In this document: positions 11,725 through 24,100 of the stretch, piece after piece
Numbering within the stretch: the stretch's first letter is position 1
Layout of the letters: the number at the start of each line of letters is the position of its first letter
Made by a program: the position numbers and the translations under genes
From: Tachypleus tridentatus
Taxonomy: Eukaryota > Arthropoda > Merostomata > Xiphosura > Limulidae
Length of the DNA stretch: 64,000 bases
Assembly: GCF_004210375.1 (NCBI RefSeq)
Contig: NC_134832.1
Coordinates: 153,199,592 to 153,263,591, forward strand
Direction of reading: 5' to 3'
The notes under the pieces: model-generated
Told to the model about the DNA's origin: nothing
The model's input: only the letters and a program-made list of their open reading frames with translations
The model's database searches: none

Positions 11725-12011
11725 GCATTCCATTAAATATAACAGTATAATGGATATGCTGTCTTATCTTTAACAGATAAGCTGTCTTAAAGTTAAGATA
11801 TATTTTCAATAGATAAGTTTTCTTAACATTAAAATGACATATCTTTTGTGCCAGCAGCAGGAGAGAGTACTCTAATTATTAGATTCAAGTTAATAAAATA
11901 CAAGCTCTTAGTATCTGTCACTGCATTTGAACAAAAGAATGGTTTTTACTGAAATTATCAGGTTGGGACACACCTTTTTTTAGGCCAAAATGTAATAATT
12001 ATAAAATAATG

Positions 12012-12102
12012 TCAGACTTCTCCCAGTTCTTGTATAGTCTGAATTTTCAGTGAACTCTCTCGTGTCACTAAACTGCTAAGCTGTGAGATAAGGTTGTTGT
12101 TC
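12012..12102 (-). CDS. HAUS8: HAUS8 exon 12 (last coding exon)
   Basis: Acceptor TTTTTGTCTTTATAG ends at 12103. With the AA carried from exon 11 it reads KNNNLISQLSSLVTRESSLK and IQTIQELGEV, then TGA at 12014-12012. The phase match, good acceptor and heptad-like leucines support it as the true C terminus, extending the helix of exon 11. Confidence 0.8.
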
Positions 12103-15100
12103 CTATAAAGACAAAAAATGTACATTTACCATAAAACAGGGTTATTAGTAGTGAGAACTGTCATATATAATCAACAACACACATTTCTGTTATCACAACA
12201 AGACTGGTTCTAGTAGAAGCCATAAACATTTACTGATTATACTTCAAATTATTTATGGTAGGAATGGCTTACTTATGACTACATAATTGAAACTTTGAAT
12301 TTAAAATAAAGAGTTCAAAATGTTCAAGCATCAATTATAAAATGTTGCACAACTTTCAGAAGTTCCTAAGATGAGTAATATAGCCTGCTTTTTTATTATA
12401 CAATTATAACTAACATAAGTATCTCACAAGTATAGATTTACATTAGATTTAAAGTTATATTGCATGACATGAAAAACAAAATAAAGTATTCTCTGTTTAT
12501 ATTTTCTTTAGTTACACAACTAACAGATGTGTAGAATTCACCTCCTTGTTTTTAGAATTTAAGTTTACACAAACATTGTATAATTTCTCCCAGTACTTAT
12601 TACTTGTATATTTATTAAAATGTACTGAGCATTTTTGTAAGGAAACATTTAAAAGTAATTTCTCTATACTAATTTAATAAACACAATAAAAATGTATTCA
12701 AATGTTTTATTGAGCAATTCCTTTATAGATTTATAAGTATATATTTCCTCATCTCAAAACCAAAAATGTACACATCAAACAGCTTTCTAAACCTAAATGT
12801 TTAATAAATACTTCAAAACAATATTCCAAACAACTTTAGTTGGTTCTTGTATGTATTTAGATATCTTTTTAAGTAGTTATAGTATAGTATATAGTTGGCT
12901 CTTACATGTGTTCAGATAACTTTTTAAGTAGTTATAGTATAGTATATAGCTGGCTCTTACATGCGTTCAGATAACTTTTTAAGTAGTTATAGTATAGTAT
13001 ATAGTTGGCTCTTACATGTGTTCAGATAACTTTTTAAGTAGTTATAGTATAGTATATAGTTGGCTCTTACATGTGTTCAGATAACTTTTTAAATAGTTAT
13101 AGTATAGTATGTAGTTGGCTCTTACATGTGTTCAGATTACTTTTTAAATAGTTATAGTATAGCAAAAAGTTGGCTCTTACATGTGTTCAGATAACTTTTT
13201 AAGTAGTTATAGTATAGTATATAGTTGGCTTTTACATGTGTTCAGATAACTTTTTAAGTAGTTATAGTATAGTATATAGTTGGCTTTTACATGTGTTCAG
13301 ATAACTTTTTAAGTAGTTATAGTATAGTATATAGTTGGCTCTTACATGTGTTCAGATAACTTTTTAAATAGTTATAGCATAGTATATAGTTGGCTCTTAT
13401 ATGTGTTCAGATAACTTTTTAAATAGTTACTTGTATGGCTGATGTTCATAATTTTTAATCACAAAATTATAGATTCATCTGTTTTATGTAAACTGTTTTA
13501 TATGATTAATAAATGTACATTAAGAACAAGGGAGAATGAGTTGCGGTGAAACAAAGGTTCATAACATCGTCTTTCACTTTAATACCATTTCTTTAGTCAA
13601 ACTAATTCATCAACTAGTCATGTCCTCCACATAACTTCATTACAAAAGAATGATTTAAGTAAACCAATTCAACTATTAATGAGTCATACCTAAACAAGAA
13701 TTAGTTAAAGTATGGTTTCTCTTCATAACCTTATTAAATTAAACATATTTTTAAATGAAACAATACAAATCTTACACAGCTTCTTTTAACTAAATGCTTC
13801 TGACAGTCTAGAAATTGGTACAGCTGAAAAAACAAAGAAACATTTCTGTGATTTGATTTAACAAAGAGAAATAACTATTTTAATGCTCACTTTTGTAAGT
13901 CATTAGTTTCTCCTTCCAAAATACTGTAAATATTTCTCAGTCCAGATGTTGTGGCATACAAGTCACCTCTGCTGGTCTCTAATTGGGCATTTATGGCTGC
14001 CAAGAGAGAACCTGTTTCTTCTAAGGCTTCCAAGACTCTTTCTGAAATATTTTATGTACATTTTCTACAATATATTCACAATATTTCTCATTCTGTAATT
14101 TCATAAAAATTACCAATTTTTACACACAATGCAGTATGAATTATTTACAATAATGATTGATGGGAAAACATCACTTAAGACTTCATTAACAAAATGATTA
14201 ACTGAAAAGTTTATTTTGTACATAATTTTTGTTTATAATGAAGTAACAGATGGTGTGTGATTTGTTATGGCAAAGAAGCATTAGGCAGTCTGCTGTGTTC
14301 ACAGAGTGGAATCAAATCCCTGATTTTAGCATTGTAAATCCAGACTTACTGCTGTCTTTCTGTGAAACATTCAAAATGGTACCGATTTCTAAGACTTAGC
14401 GTCACCTTATAGCTAAAAAAAAAGTATGTATTTTTACCGAGTACTGTAAAGTTCAAAACGCTGTTCAGTTTGTCTTGTATTACATGGTTAGTAATATATT
14501 CAAAATTAGACAATTTCTAGGATTTAATGATTAAATTTATCATGATGTGGCCTGCTACACTAATTTACTCAAATATTTCTGAATTATTGACTTAATGATA
14601 ATGTCATCATTATCTTATATTAACTGAAGAAAGAATAATTCTGTTCACATGTTAAATGTCATCCCCTTATTATATTAACTAACAAAAGAATAACTTCACA
14701 TATTTTAAATGTCATCCTATATTAACTGAAGAAAGAATAATTCTGTTTGCACATTTTAGATGTCATCATCCAAAATTAACTAACAAAAGAATAATACTGT
14801 TCACATTTTAAATGTCATAACATTATATTAACTAAAAAAGAATACTGTTCAGACATTTTAAATGTCATCCTATATTAACTGAAGAAAGAATAATTCTGTT
14901 CACATGTTAAATGTCATCCCCTTATTATATTAACTAACAAAAGAATAACTCACATATTTTAAATGTCATCCTATATTAACTGAAGAAAGAATAATTCTGT
15001 TCACATGTTAAATGTCATCCCCTTATTATATAAACTAACAAAAGAATAACTTCACATATTTTAAATGTCATCCTATATTAACTGAAGAAAGAATTCTGTT

Positions 15101-18100
15101 TGCACATTTTAGATGTCATCACCTTATATTAACTGACAAAAGAATAATACTGTTCACATTTTAAATGTCATCACCTTATATTAACTAACAAAAGAATAAC
15201 TGTTTACATTTTAAATGTCATTACCTTATATTAACTGACAAAAGAATAATACTGTTCACATTTTAAATGTCATCACCTTATATTAACTGACAAAAGAATA
15301 ATACTGTTCACATTTTAAATGTCATCCCCTTATTATATTAACTAACAAAAGAATAACTTCACATATTTTAAATGTCATCCTATATTAATTAACTACAGAA
15401 AATAATACTGTTCACACATTTTAAATGTCATAACCTTATATTAACTAAAAAAGAATACTGTTCAGACATTTTAAATGTCATCCTATATTAACTGAAGAAA
15501 GAATAATTCTGTTCACATGTTAAATGTCATCCCCTTATTATATTAACTAACAAAAGAATAACTTCACATATTTTAAATGTCATCCTATATTAACTGAAGA
15601 AAGAATAATTCTGTTCACATGTTAAATGTCATCCTATATTAACTGAAGAAAGAATTCTGTTTGCACATTTTAGATGTCATCACCTTATATTAACTGACAA
15701 AAGAATAATACTGTTCACATTTTAAATGTCATCATCCAAAATTAACTAACAAAAGAATAATATTGTTTACATTTTAAATGTCATCACCTTATATTAACTG
15801 ACAAAAGAATAATACTGTTCACATTTTAAATGTCATTACCTTATATTAACTGACAAAAGAATAATACTGTTCACATTTTAAATGTCATCACCTTATATTA
15901 ACTGACAAAAGAATAATACTGTTCACATTTTAAATGTCATTACCTTATATTAACTGACAAAAGAATAATACTGTTCACATTTTAAATGTCATTACCTTAT
16001 ATTAACTGACAAAAGAATAATACTGTTCACATTTTAAATGTCATCAACTTATATTAACTAACAAAAGAATAATACTATTCACATTTTAAATGTCGTCACC
16101 TTATATTAACTGACAAAAGAATAATACTGTTCACATTTTAAATGCCATCACCTTATATTAACTGACAAAAGAATAATTCTGTTCACACATTTTAAATGTT
16201 GTCACCTAATATTAACTAACAACAAAATACTGTTTACACATTTTAAATGTCATCATGCTATATTAACTAACAAAAGAATAATACTGTTCACATTTTAAAT
16301 GCCATCATCTTATATTAGCTGATGAAAGAATAATTCTGTTCACATGTTAAATGTCTTCCCCTTATTACATTAACTAACAAAAGAATAACTTCACATATTT
16401 TAAATGTCATCCTATATTAATTAACTACAGAAAATAATACTGTTCACACATTTTAAATGTCATAACCTTATATTAACTAAAAAAGAATACTGTTCAGACA
16501 TTTTAAATGGCATCACCTTATATTAACTGAAGAAAGAATAATTCTGTCACACATTTCAAATGTCATCACCTTATATTAACTGATGAAAGAATAGTTCTGT
16601 TCAGACATTTTAAATGTCGTCACCTTGTATTAACTAACAAAAGAATAATTCTGTTTACACATTTTAAATGTCATCATGTTATATTAACTAACAAAAGAAT
16701 AATATTGTTCACAGATTTTAAATGTGATAACCTTATTTATATTAGCTGATGAAAGAATAATTCTGTTCACATGTTAAATGTCGTCACCTTATATTAACTA
16801 ACAAAAGAATAACTTCACATATTTTAAATGTCATCCTATATTAACTAAAGAATAATTCTGTTCACAAATTTTAAATGTTATCATCCTATATTAACTGACA
16901 TAAAAATAATAATGTTCAGACATTTTAAATGGCATCACCTTATATTAACTAACAAAAGAATAATACTTTTATACATTTTAAATGTCATCACCTGATATTA
17001 ACTGACGAAAGAATAGTTCTGTTCAAACATTTTATATGTCGTCACCTTATATTAACTAACAAAAGAATAATACTGTTCAGACATTTTAAAAGTAAAATGA
17101 TTCAAAGCTTGCTTTTTAATTGAAAAACACAATGACGTGCATGAGAAACAAACATTTTGCCCAACTAACTGAAGCCTTTGATAGACCTCCCACAATTTTT
17201 ATTGGTAGAGGAGAAAAAGGCTCACAAGGATATAAAATGATACCATTCAAAAGTGCATGGAACACTTTAGAAAATATCTAAACATGTCATTCGTTAAAAG
17301 TGGAGTTTCAGAAACTTTTAAAAACTGTATTACTGTACTTCATAATGTAACATTATATGTAGCATGAACTAAAGAAAGTGTTTAAGATGTCATACCTTAA
17401 ACCCTCAGTTGCAGAAATGTTACTAAAAGTTAACATTTGCTCAACTGAAAATATATTTCCAATAACACTTAACTCTGCAGGCAATGTTAAGCCATTACTG
17501 GACAGTCAAGGTTTCTTCTTTGCCCATGTAAGCATTAGTTTGATTTTTTTCTTGTTTGTTCTAGTATTTTATATTCCACTCAATTGCCCTTGGGGCTAGT
17601 GAGAAAAAAAATGAAGCTAATACTTTGATAGGCAAAGAAATCCTGGCATTTGTGTAATAGTTACAATTGGGAACAGAGGTATGTATTATGGGATCTTGTG
17701 TTATTGGGAACAGAGGTAAGTATTATGGGATCTTGTGTTATTGGGATCAGAGGTAAGTATTATGGGATCTTGTGTTATTGGGAACAGAGGTAAGTATTAT
17801 GGGATCTTGTGTTATTGGGAACAGAGGTAAGTATTATGGGATCTTGTGTTATTGGGAACAGAGGTAAGTATTATGGGATCTTGTGTTATTGGGAACAGAG
17901 GTAAGTATTATGGGATCTTGTGTTGTTGGGAACAGAGGTAAGTATTATGGGATCTTGTGTTATTGGGAACAGAGGTAAGTATTATGGGATCTTGTGTTAT
18001 TGGGATCAGAGGTAAGTATTATGGGATCTTGTGTTATTGGGATCAGAGGTAAGTATTATCAGGGATCTTGTGTTATTGGGAAGAGGTAAGTATATGGGAT

Positions 18101-21100
18101 CAGAGGTAAGTATTATGGGATCTTGTGTTATTGGGATCAGAGGTAAGTATTATGGGATCTTGTGTTATTGGGAACAGAGGTAAGTATTATGGGATCTTGT
18201 GTTATTGGGATCAGAGGTAAGTATTATGGGATCTTGTGTTGTCAGAGGTAAGGGAACAGAGGTAAGTATTATGGGATCTTGTGTTATTGGGAACAGAGGT
18301 AAGTATTATGGGATCTTGTGTTATTGGGAACAGAGGTAAGTATTATGGGATCTTGTGTTATTGGGAACAGAGGTAAGTATTATGGGATCTTGTGTTATTG
18401 GGAACAGAGGTAAGTATTATGGGATCTTGTGTTATTGTATTTCATGATGTACACATATTATATTGAATTAGTAGTAACTTTGGTTTTTCATTTAGCAGCA
18501 AAAGTACCCATCCCCAGTGATAGATAAAAATGTTTAAGTTAATCTATAAACTTAAATTATTTCATGGGTTTTAAAAAAAGTTACGTATTGCACTCTTGGT
18601 TAGATTCACACCCAAAGCTCTGAACTACTTACAACACCTACCATAAAAAGCAATTGTTGAACATTTCAGTCATGCTAAGGGCCATTCAACAGTAACATAT
18701 GGTGAATCTATATTTTTATTATTTAAGTTACATCAAATTTTGTAATATAAATGATATTGTGATAAATTCTTAACAATTTAATGTAGAATATCTTGCTTGC
18801 AAAATAAAATTTGGCATCAACATTCTTGAAGTTTGATGTCACATTATTTCAAACACGAATATTGAGATTTTTATATGTGCACAGCTTTTCAAATGGGACA
18901 CAGACAAATGTACAGACAGACACCATGGTTTGAAAAAAAGATTATAATGTTTTTAAACATTAAAGTATTTTAGAATCTTTCACAGTTAACTGTATTAGTA
19001 TTGTCAAGCTTTTTGTCGTCTTTATTTCTAAGTAATTTCGTCTTTGTATTATTTTTTATATTATCAACTCTTCATCATTTTTAATACTGTTTATGAACCA
19101 CGAGTTCCTCACCTTCTTCTTCACCATTCTTTGGAAAAATTACATTTGATGTTGGAAGACCATGTCTAGTTGTGTCTACAGTATCAGCAATACGACAATA
19201 CTGTGTATCTAAAGTTGGCAAAGCATACACTACTGGAGACAGGGATTCTTCCTGTAAAGATATCAAACTTTATACATAAAATATTAAATATGAAGTTAAT
19301 TTATTATCTTGTCAAGATTACTATTCATTGACAACTTTATCGATTCTAGTACTATGTAAACAATTCAAGTGTTTCTGGACGAAAGAATGGAATGACGACC
19401 ATAGTTGTGCTTCCAATGCTGAGATAAGAATTGTACACTGTAATTATATCTTAATATTACAACACTGGCATGAGTACAACCAGAATTAGGAAAAGACTTG
19501 TATAACTCGAATAGTTGAAATAATAAATTTTAACACTTTCCTAAACTGAAAATGTATTTCCAAAAATACTTACATCCACTGACACTATAGCTATTCAATG
19601 ACCTCCTGGGTTTAAATCTGTCCATCTAAGCATTGACTCTTTCTTGTTTGTTCCAGTTTTTATATCCCATTCAAATGCCATTGACAATATCTTATTCAGC
19701 TACATCAATGCACTATCTATCCTTGGTGCTATGTATAAGCATTTCATTCAGATATAGTTATCACTTTTTCGAGACTAACACCAGCTTTTAGTGGAAAGGA
19801 AGGGTGAGTGAGAGTCAGTGGAGGTATTATTGAAAATACATTTTCAGTTTAGAAAAGTGTTAACTTCCAAAATATATTTACCATCCACTGACACCCAAGT
19901 GAAAAACTACAATGAGATGTGGAGGAGTCAGTGAGGGAATTATCCAAACAGAAAGCATCTGCATAGAACAGGATTGTACTAAGATATGAGTGGGGGAAAC
20001 CACACAACATCCAGAACAGATTTATTTTTTACCTTTAACCTAGTTTCTGTATCACGGGTGGAAATATATACAAGTGGTCATTACTGTAGGTCAGCCCCAA
20101 CCAGACAGCTGAGGTTCATCTAACTGGAGTTCAAATTAATGAATCTTGGTCCCAATATCCCATGTTGGTGGCTAGAGCAGTTAGACCACAGTGTTAGGTA
20201 TAAATATCTGTGTGATTGGATCCCAACCTGTAACCACAGGCTTGTGTGTTCTGAACCACTAGAATCATGATGAGAAGGTACGCAAAACCCGAGTGGTTAA
20301 ACCTTGTCTTTCACCTAAAGAAGTCTGAAAGGCAACATCCCAGGCATGGAATGTCAGGATTATATACTAAACTAAACAAACAGAACTCATTTGGTCTGCA
20401 ATTATGAACATTTATCTTCCTAGTTAATTTGGCTACTAGTAAAAAACTATGTTGATAAAAGCACAAAGGGAAAAGAAAGACACAAGAAAAGAAGATGTGC
20501 TCACGCTTCTTATGGTCATATATAATCAAAAGAGCTTCAATGAGTAGTTGAAAATTATCAGAATAAGAAAGTGCTAGAAATGTATTGAATTTGATGAGAT
20601 GTGATCCGATGAAGTTTCCTCACCAGTCAAGAAAACCTGGAATAGGCAATATAGATAAATTTGTGAATGCCATTGGACAGCAAGAAATTATAAAATATTG
20701 ATGTGGAAAGAAGATCTTTCTTCTGTTCATAGATGCTGTGATTCCTGACTGTCAATGCATGCACCCTATAACTGAAGTGAAGCACTTGTGAAGAGATGAA
20801 TCTTGGGTGCAGGGGTGGTTTTGGCACACCAATGGCAGCATTGTTCTCATCCAATCATCACTCAAGATCTAAGATGCTGTTTCTGATTAGGAAGATTGGA
20901 CGATCCAATGGATCACAGTTCATAATTTATCAGTTGCACAGTGACTTGAGATAGATCAATGACTGGTCACTAGTTTCCAATCTGTTTATAAATTAGCATT
21001 TCATCACACTGACAATATTCCTGCTTTATATTCAACACACACAAGCATACTTAACTGCTGTTAAGATAGCTCTATGTTTTTAGACACAGTACTGCATAAT

Positions 21101-24100
21101 GTGCTGTGTAATACTGTTATTTTTCCCTTTTGAACAGAAGGATCAAATTAAAGCATAAACTATATGACTGGTGTGCAACATCAAGAAACACAAATGATGT
21201 AGTTATGAAGTATATGACTGGTGTGCAACATCAAGAAACACAAATGATGTAGTTATATCACCTCTGAAACATCAGAAATTAGTGTACATTTGAAAAAGCC
21301 TCTGTTAATAAAGCTATACGTAGAACAAAACACAATATTTTAGGATTTGTTATTCCATTATGTGTGACTGCAGTAATGATTTTGGATTAACTTCTTCAAA
21401 ATCTAAAGACCATGAACAAATCTTATTTCAAATATTAATTTTTTATGCTGAATAATTTTGTTGAAGAATGTAAATTACCCACAGAATAAGAAATGCTTCC
21501 TAGGCTCCAGTCTTACCTGAACGTCCAAACAGTGTTTCAAGGACTTGAGATACTTGAATGTTTCCAGTTGAGTCTCCAACTGAACTGCTCGTTCAGCAAG
21601 TTCTCTGTTCATTTGAGACAACATGCAAATCTGTCTCTAGATTGAAGATAAAAACACCATTCATAGAACTATATAAGTGTCAACAAATGACATTAGTCAA
21701 TTTATGTACTTTGTAAACATTTACCAGTAACAGTAGTGTATTTACATACCTTTTAAGTACTTACTGATATCAGTAATAGGTTTATATACTTTGTAAACAT
21801 TCACAAATAGCAGAAGTGTATTTACATACCTTTTAAATACTTACTAATATCAGTAATGGGTTTATATACTTTGTAAACATTCACCAATAGCAGAAGTGTA
21901 TTTACATACCATTTAAATACGTACTAATAGTAGTAGTAGGTTTATATACTTTGTAAACATTCACCAATAGCAGAAGTGTATTTACATACCTTTTAAATAC
22001 TCACTAATAGTAGTAGTAGGTTTATATACTTTGTAAACATTCACCAATAGCAGAAGTGTATTTACATACCATTTAAATACTTACTTATAGTAGTAGTAGG
22101 TTTATATACTTTGTAAACATTTACCAGTAGCAGCAGTGTATTTAAATACCTTTTTAGTACTTAGTAATATCAGTAGTAGGTTTATATACTTTGTAAACAT
22201 TCACCAATAGCAGAAGTGTATTTCCATACCTTTTAAATACTTAATTATAGTAGTAGTAGGTTTATATACTTTGTAGACATTGACCAGTAGCAGCAGTGTA
22301 TTTACATACCTTTTAAATACTTACTAATAGTAGTGGGTTAATATACTTTGTGAACATTCACCAGTAGCAGAAGTGTATTTGTATACCATTTAAGTACTTA
22401 CTAATATCAGTAGTAGGTTTATATACTTTGCAAACTTTCACCAAGAGCAGAAGTGTATTTATATACCTTTTAAATACTTACTAATATCAGTAGTAGGTTT
22501 ATATACTTTGTAAACATTCACCAATAGCAGAAGTGTATTTGTATACCATTTAAGTACTTAGTAATATCAGTAGTAGGTTTATATACTTTGTGAACATTCA
22601 CCAGTAGCAGAAGTGTATTTATATACCTTTTAAATACTCACTAATAGTAGTAGTGGGTTTATATACTTTGTGAACATTCACCAGTAGCAGAAGTGTATTT
22701 AAATACCTTTTAAGTACTTAGTAATATCAGTAGTAGGTTTATATACTTTGTGAACATTCACCAGTAGCAGAAGTGTATTTAAATACCTTTTAAGTACTTA
22801 GTAATATCAGTAGTAGGTTTATATACTTTGTAAACATTCACCAGTAGCAGAAGTGTATTTATATACCTTTTAAGTACTTACTAATTACAGTAGTGGGTTT
22901 ATATTCTTTGTAAACCACAACTGCTACTTGTACTTAGTAGGAAAAGAGGTTTATGTACATTGTAAGGACTGATAAGTGGTACTGGTGGGTTTGTGTACCC
23001 TGTACCCTGCACAGACTGACAAGTAGTAATGGTGGGTTTGTGTACCCTGTACAGACTGAGTAGCAGTACTGGTGGGTTTGTGTACTATGTACACACTGAC
23101 AAGTAGTACTGGTGGGTTTGTGTACCCTGTACAGACCGGCAAGTAGTGCTGGTGGGTTTGTGTACCCTGTACAGACTGACAAGTAGTACTGGTTGGTTTG
23201 TGTACCCTGTACAAACTGTCAAGTAGTACTGGTTGGCTTATATACCCTGTCAGTACAGACTAGAAGTAATAGTGGTTGTGCATCCTGTAGTGTTTACATA
23301 ACCGTTATGAGTGATGATTTGTAGAACTATCTGTAACCTGTACAATTAAAGATCTACTTAATTATGTTTCTGATTCAGATGCTTTCATCATAGCCTAAAT
23401 ACGAAAATGGAAAACTTTGTGCTAATTTTAAGATTTCTGAAATTATATAAACCATAAACCACTTAAAGTCAACTTTTTACCAATTTCAAACTTTTAAATA
23501 TATGCATATTGTTTTTGAATTTCGTATAGAAAAGAAATCTATTCTGCAAAATAACTATTTTAACTAGAAGCACACAGACTGTTAGTTATAAAAATTTTTA
23601 TTTCATTTTATAAAAATTACTCAGCACTGTTTTAAAAAAATTAAAATCTTGTAGTTCTACCCAAAGTTTCTGTTTAGCTTAGTTTCATAACCTGGTTTCA
23701 ATTTGACACCTATTATTTTCATGTTTTTCCAGTCACTTTATTTTACATTATTAAAACTAAATAAAGATATCACTTTCTAATTGTATTTGGAAATATAAAA
23801 TGTTAATGTCATTCTTTCTGTATTGTAGTTTGTTTTTCTGACTTCACTTACCATAGCTTTTTCTGAACGCTCATTAAAGGCCTTTTCTGCCATCATTTCC
23901 AAGTGCTTAGCTTGTAAATAGCGACAATAAACAATTTTCAAGTCTTTTCTTGTTATGTTGTCATCCTACATGAGCAAATAAAATAAAACATGTCCAGATT
24001 TTAGGTGAATCATAAAACTTGTTTCAAAGTAAAGAACCATCTTAAGGACTATAAAATCACAAAATATATATATTAACCACATAAGTATGTACATATCAAG

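Noticed and set aside
13887-13889. TGA at the end of HAUS8 exon 11 as the true stop codon
   Set aside because: It overlaps a good GTGAGC donor, and a phase-matched exon with a strong acceptor and coiled-coil coding follows at 12102. Kept only as an intron-retention alternative.
14601-17090. CRISPR-like array of regularly spaced repeats
   Set aside because: The repeats are contiguous, with no unique spacers, no cas genes, and the host is an animal. The same applies to the other arrays.
22934-23214. Overlapping - strand frames (82 and 87 codons) rich in CTGYTNPP/VHKPTSTT repeats
   Set aside because: These are two readings of the 40-bp minisatellite in HAUS8 intron 8.
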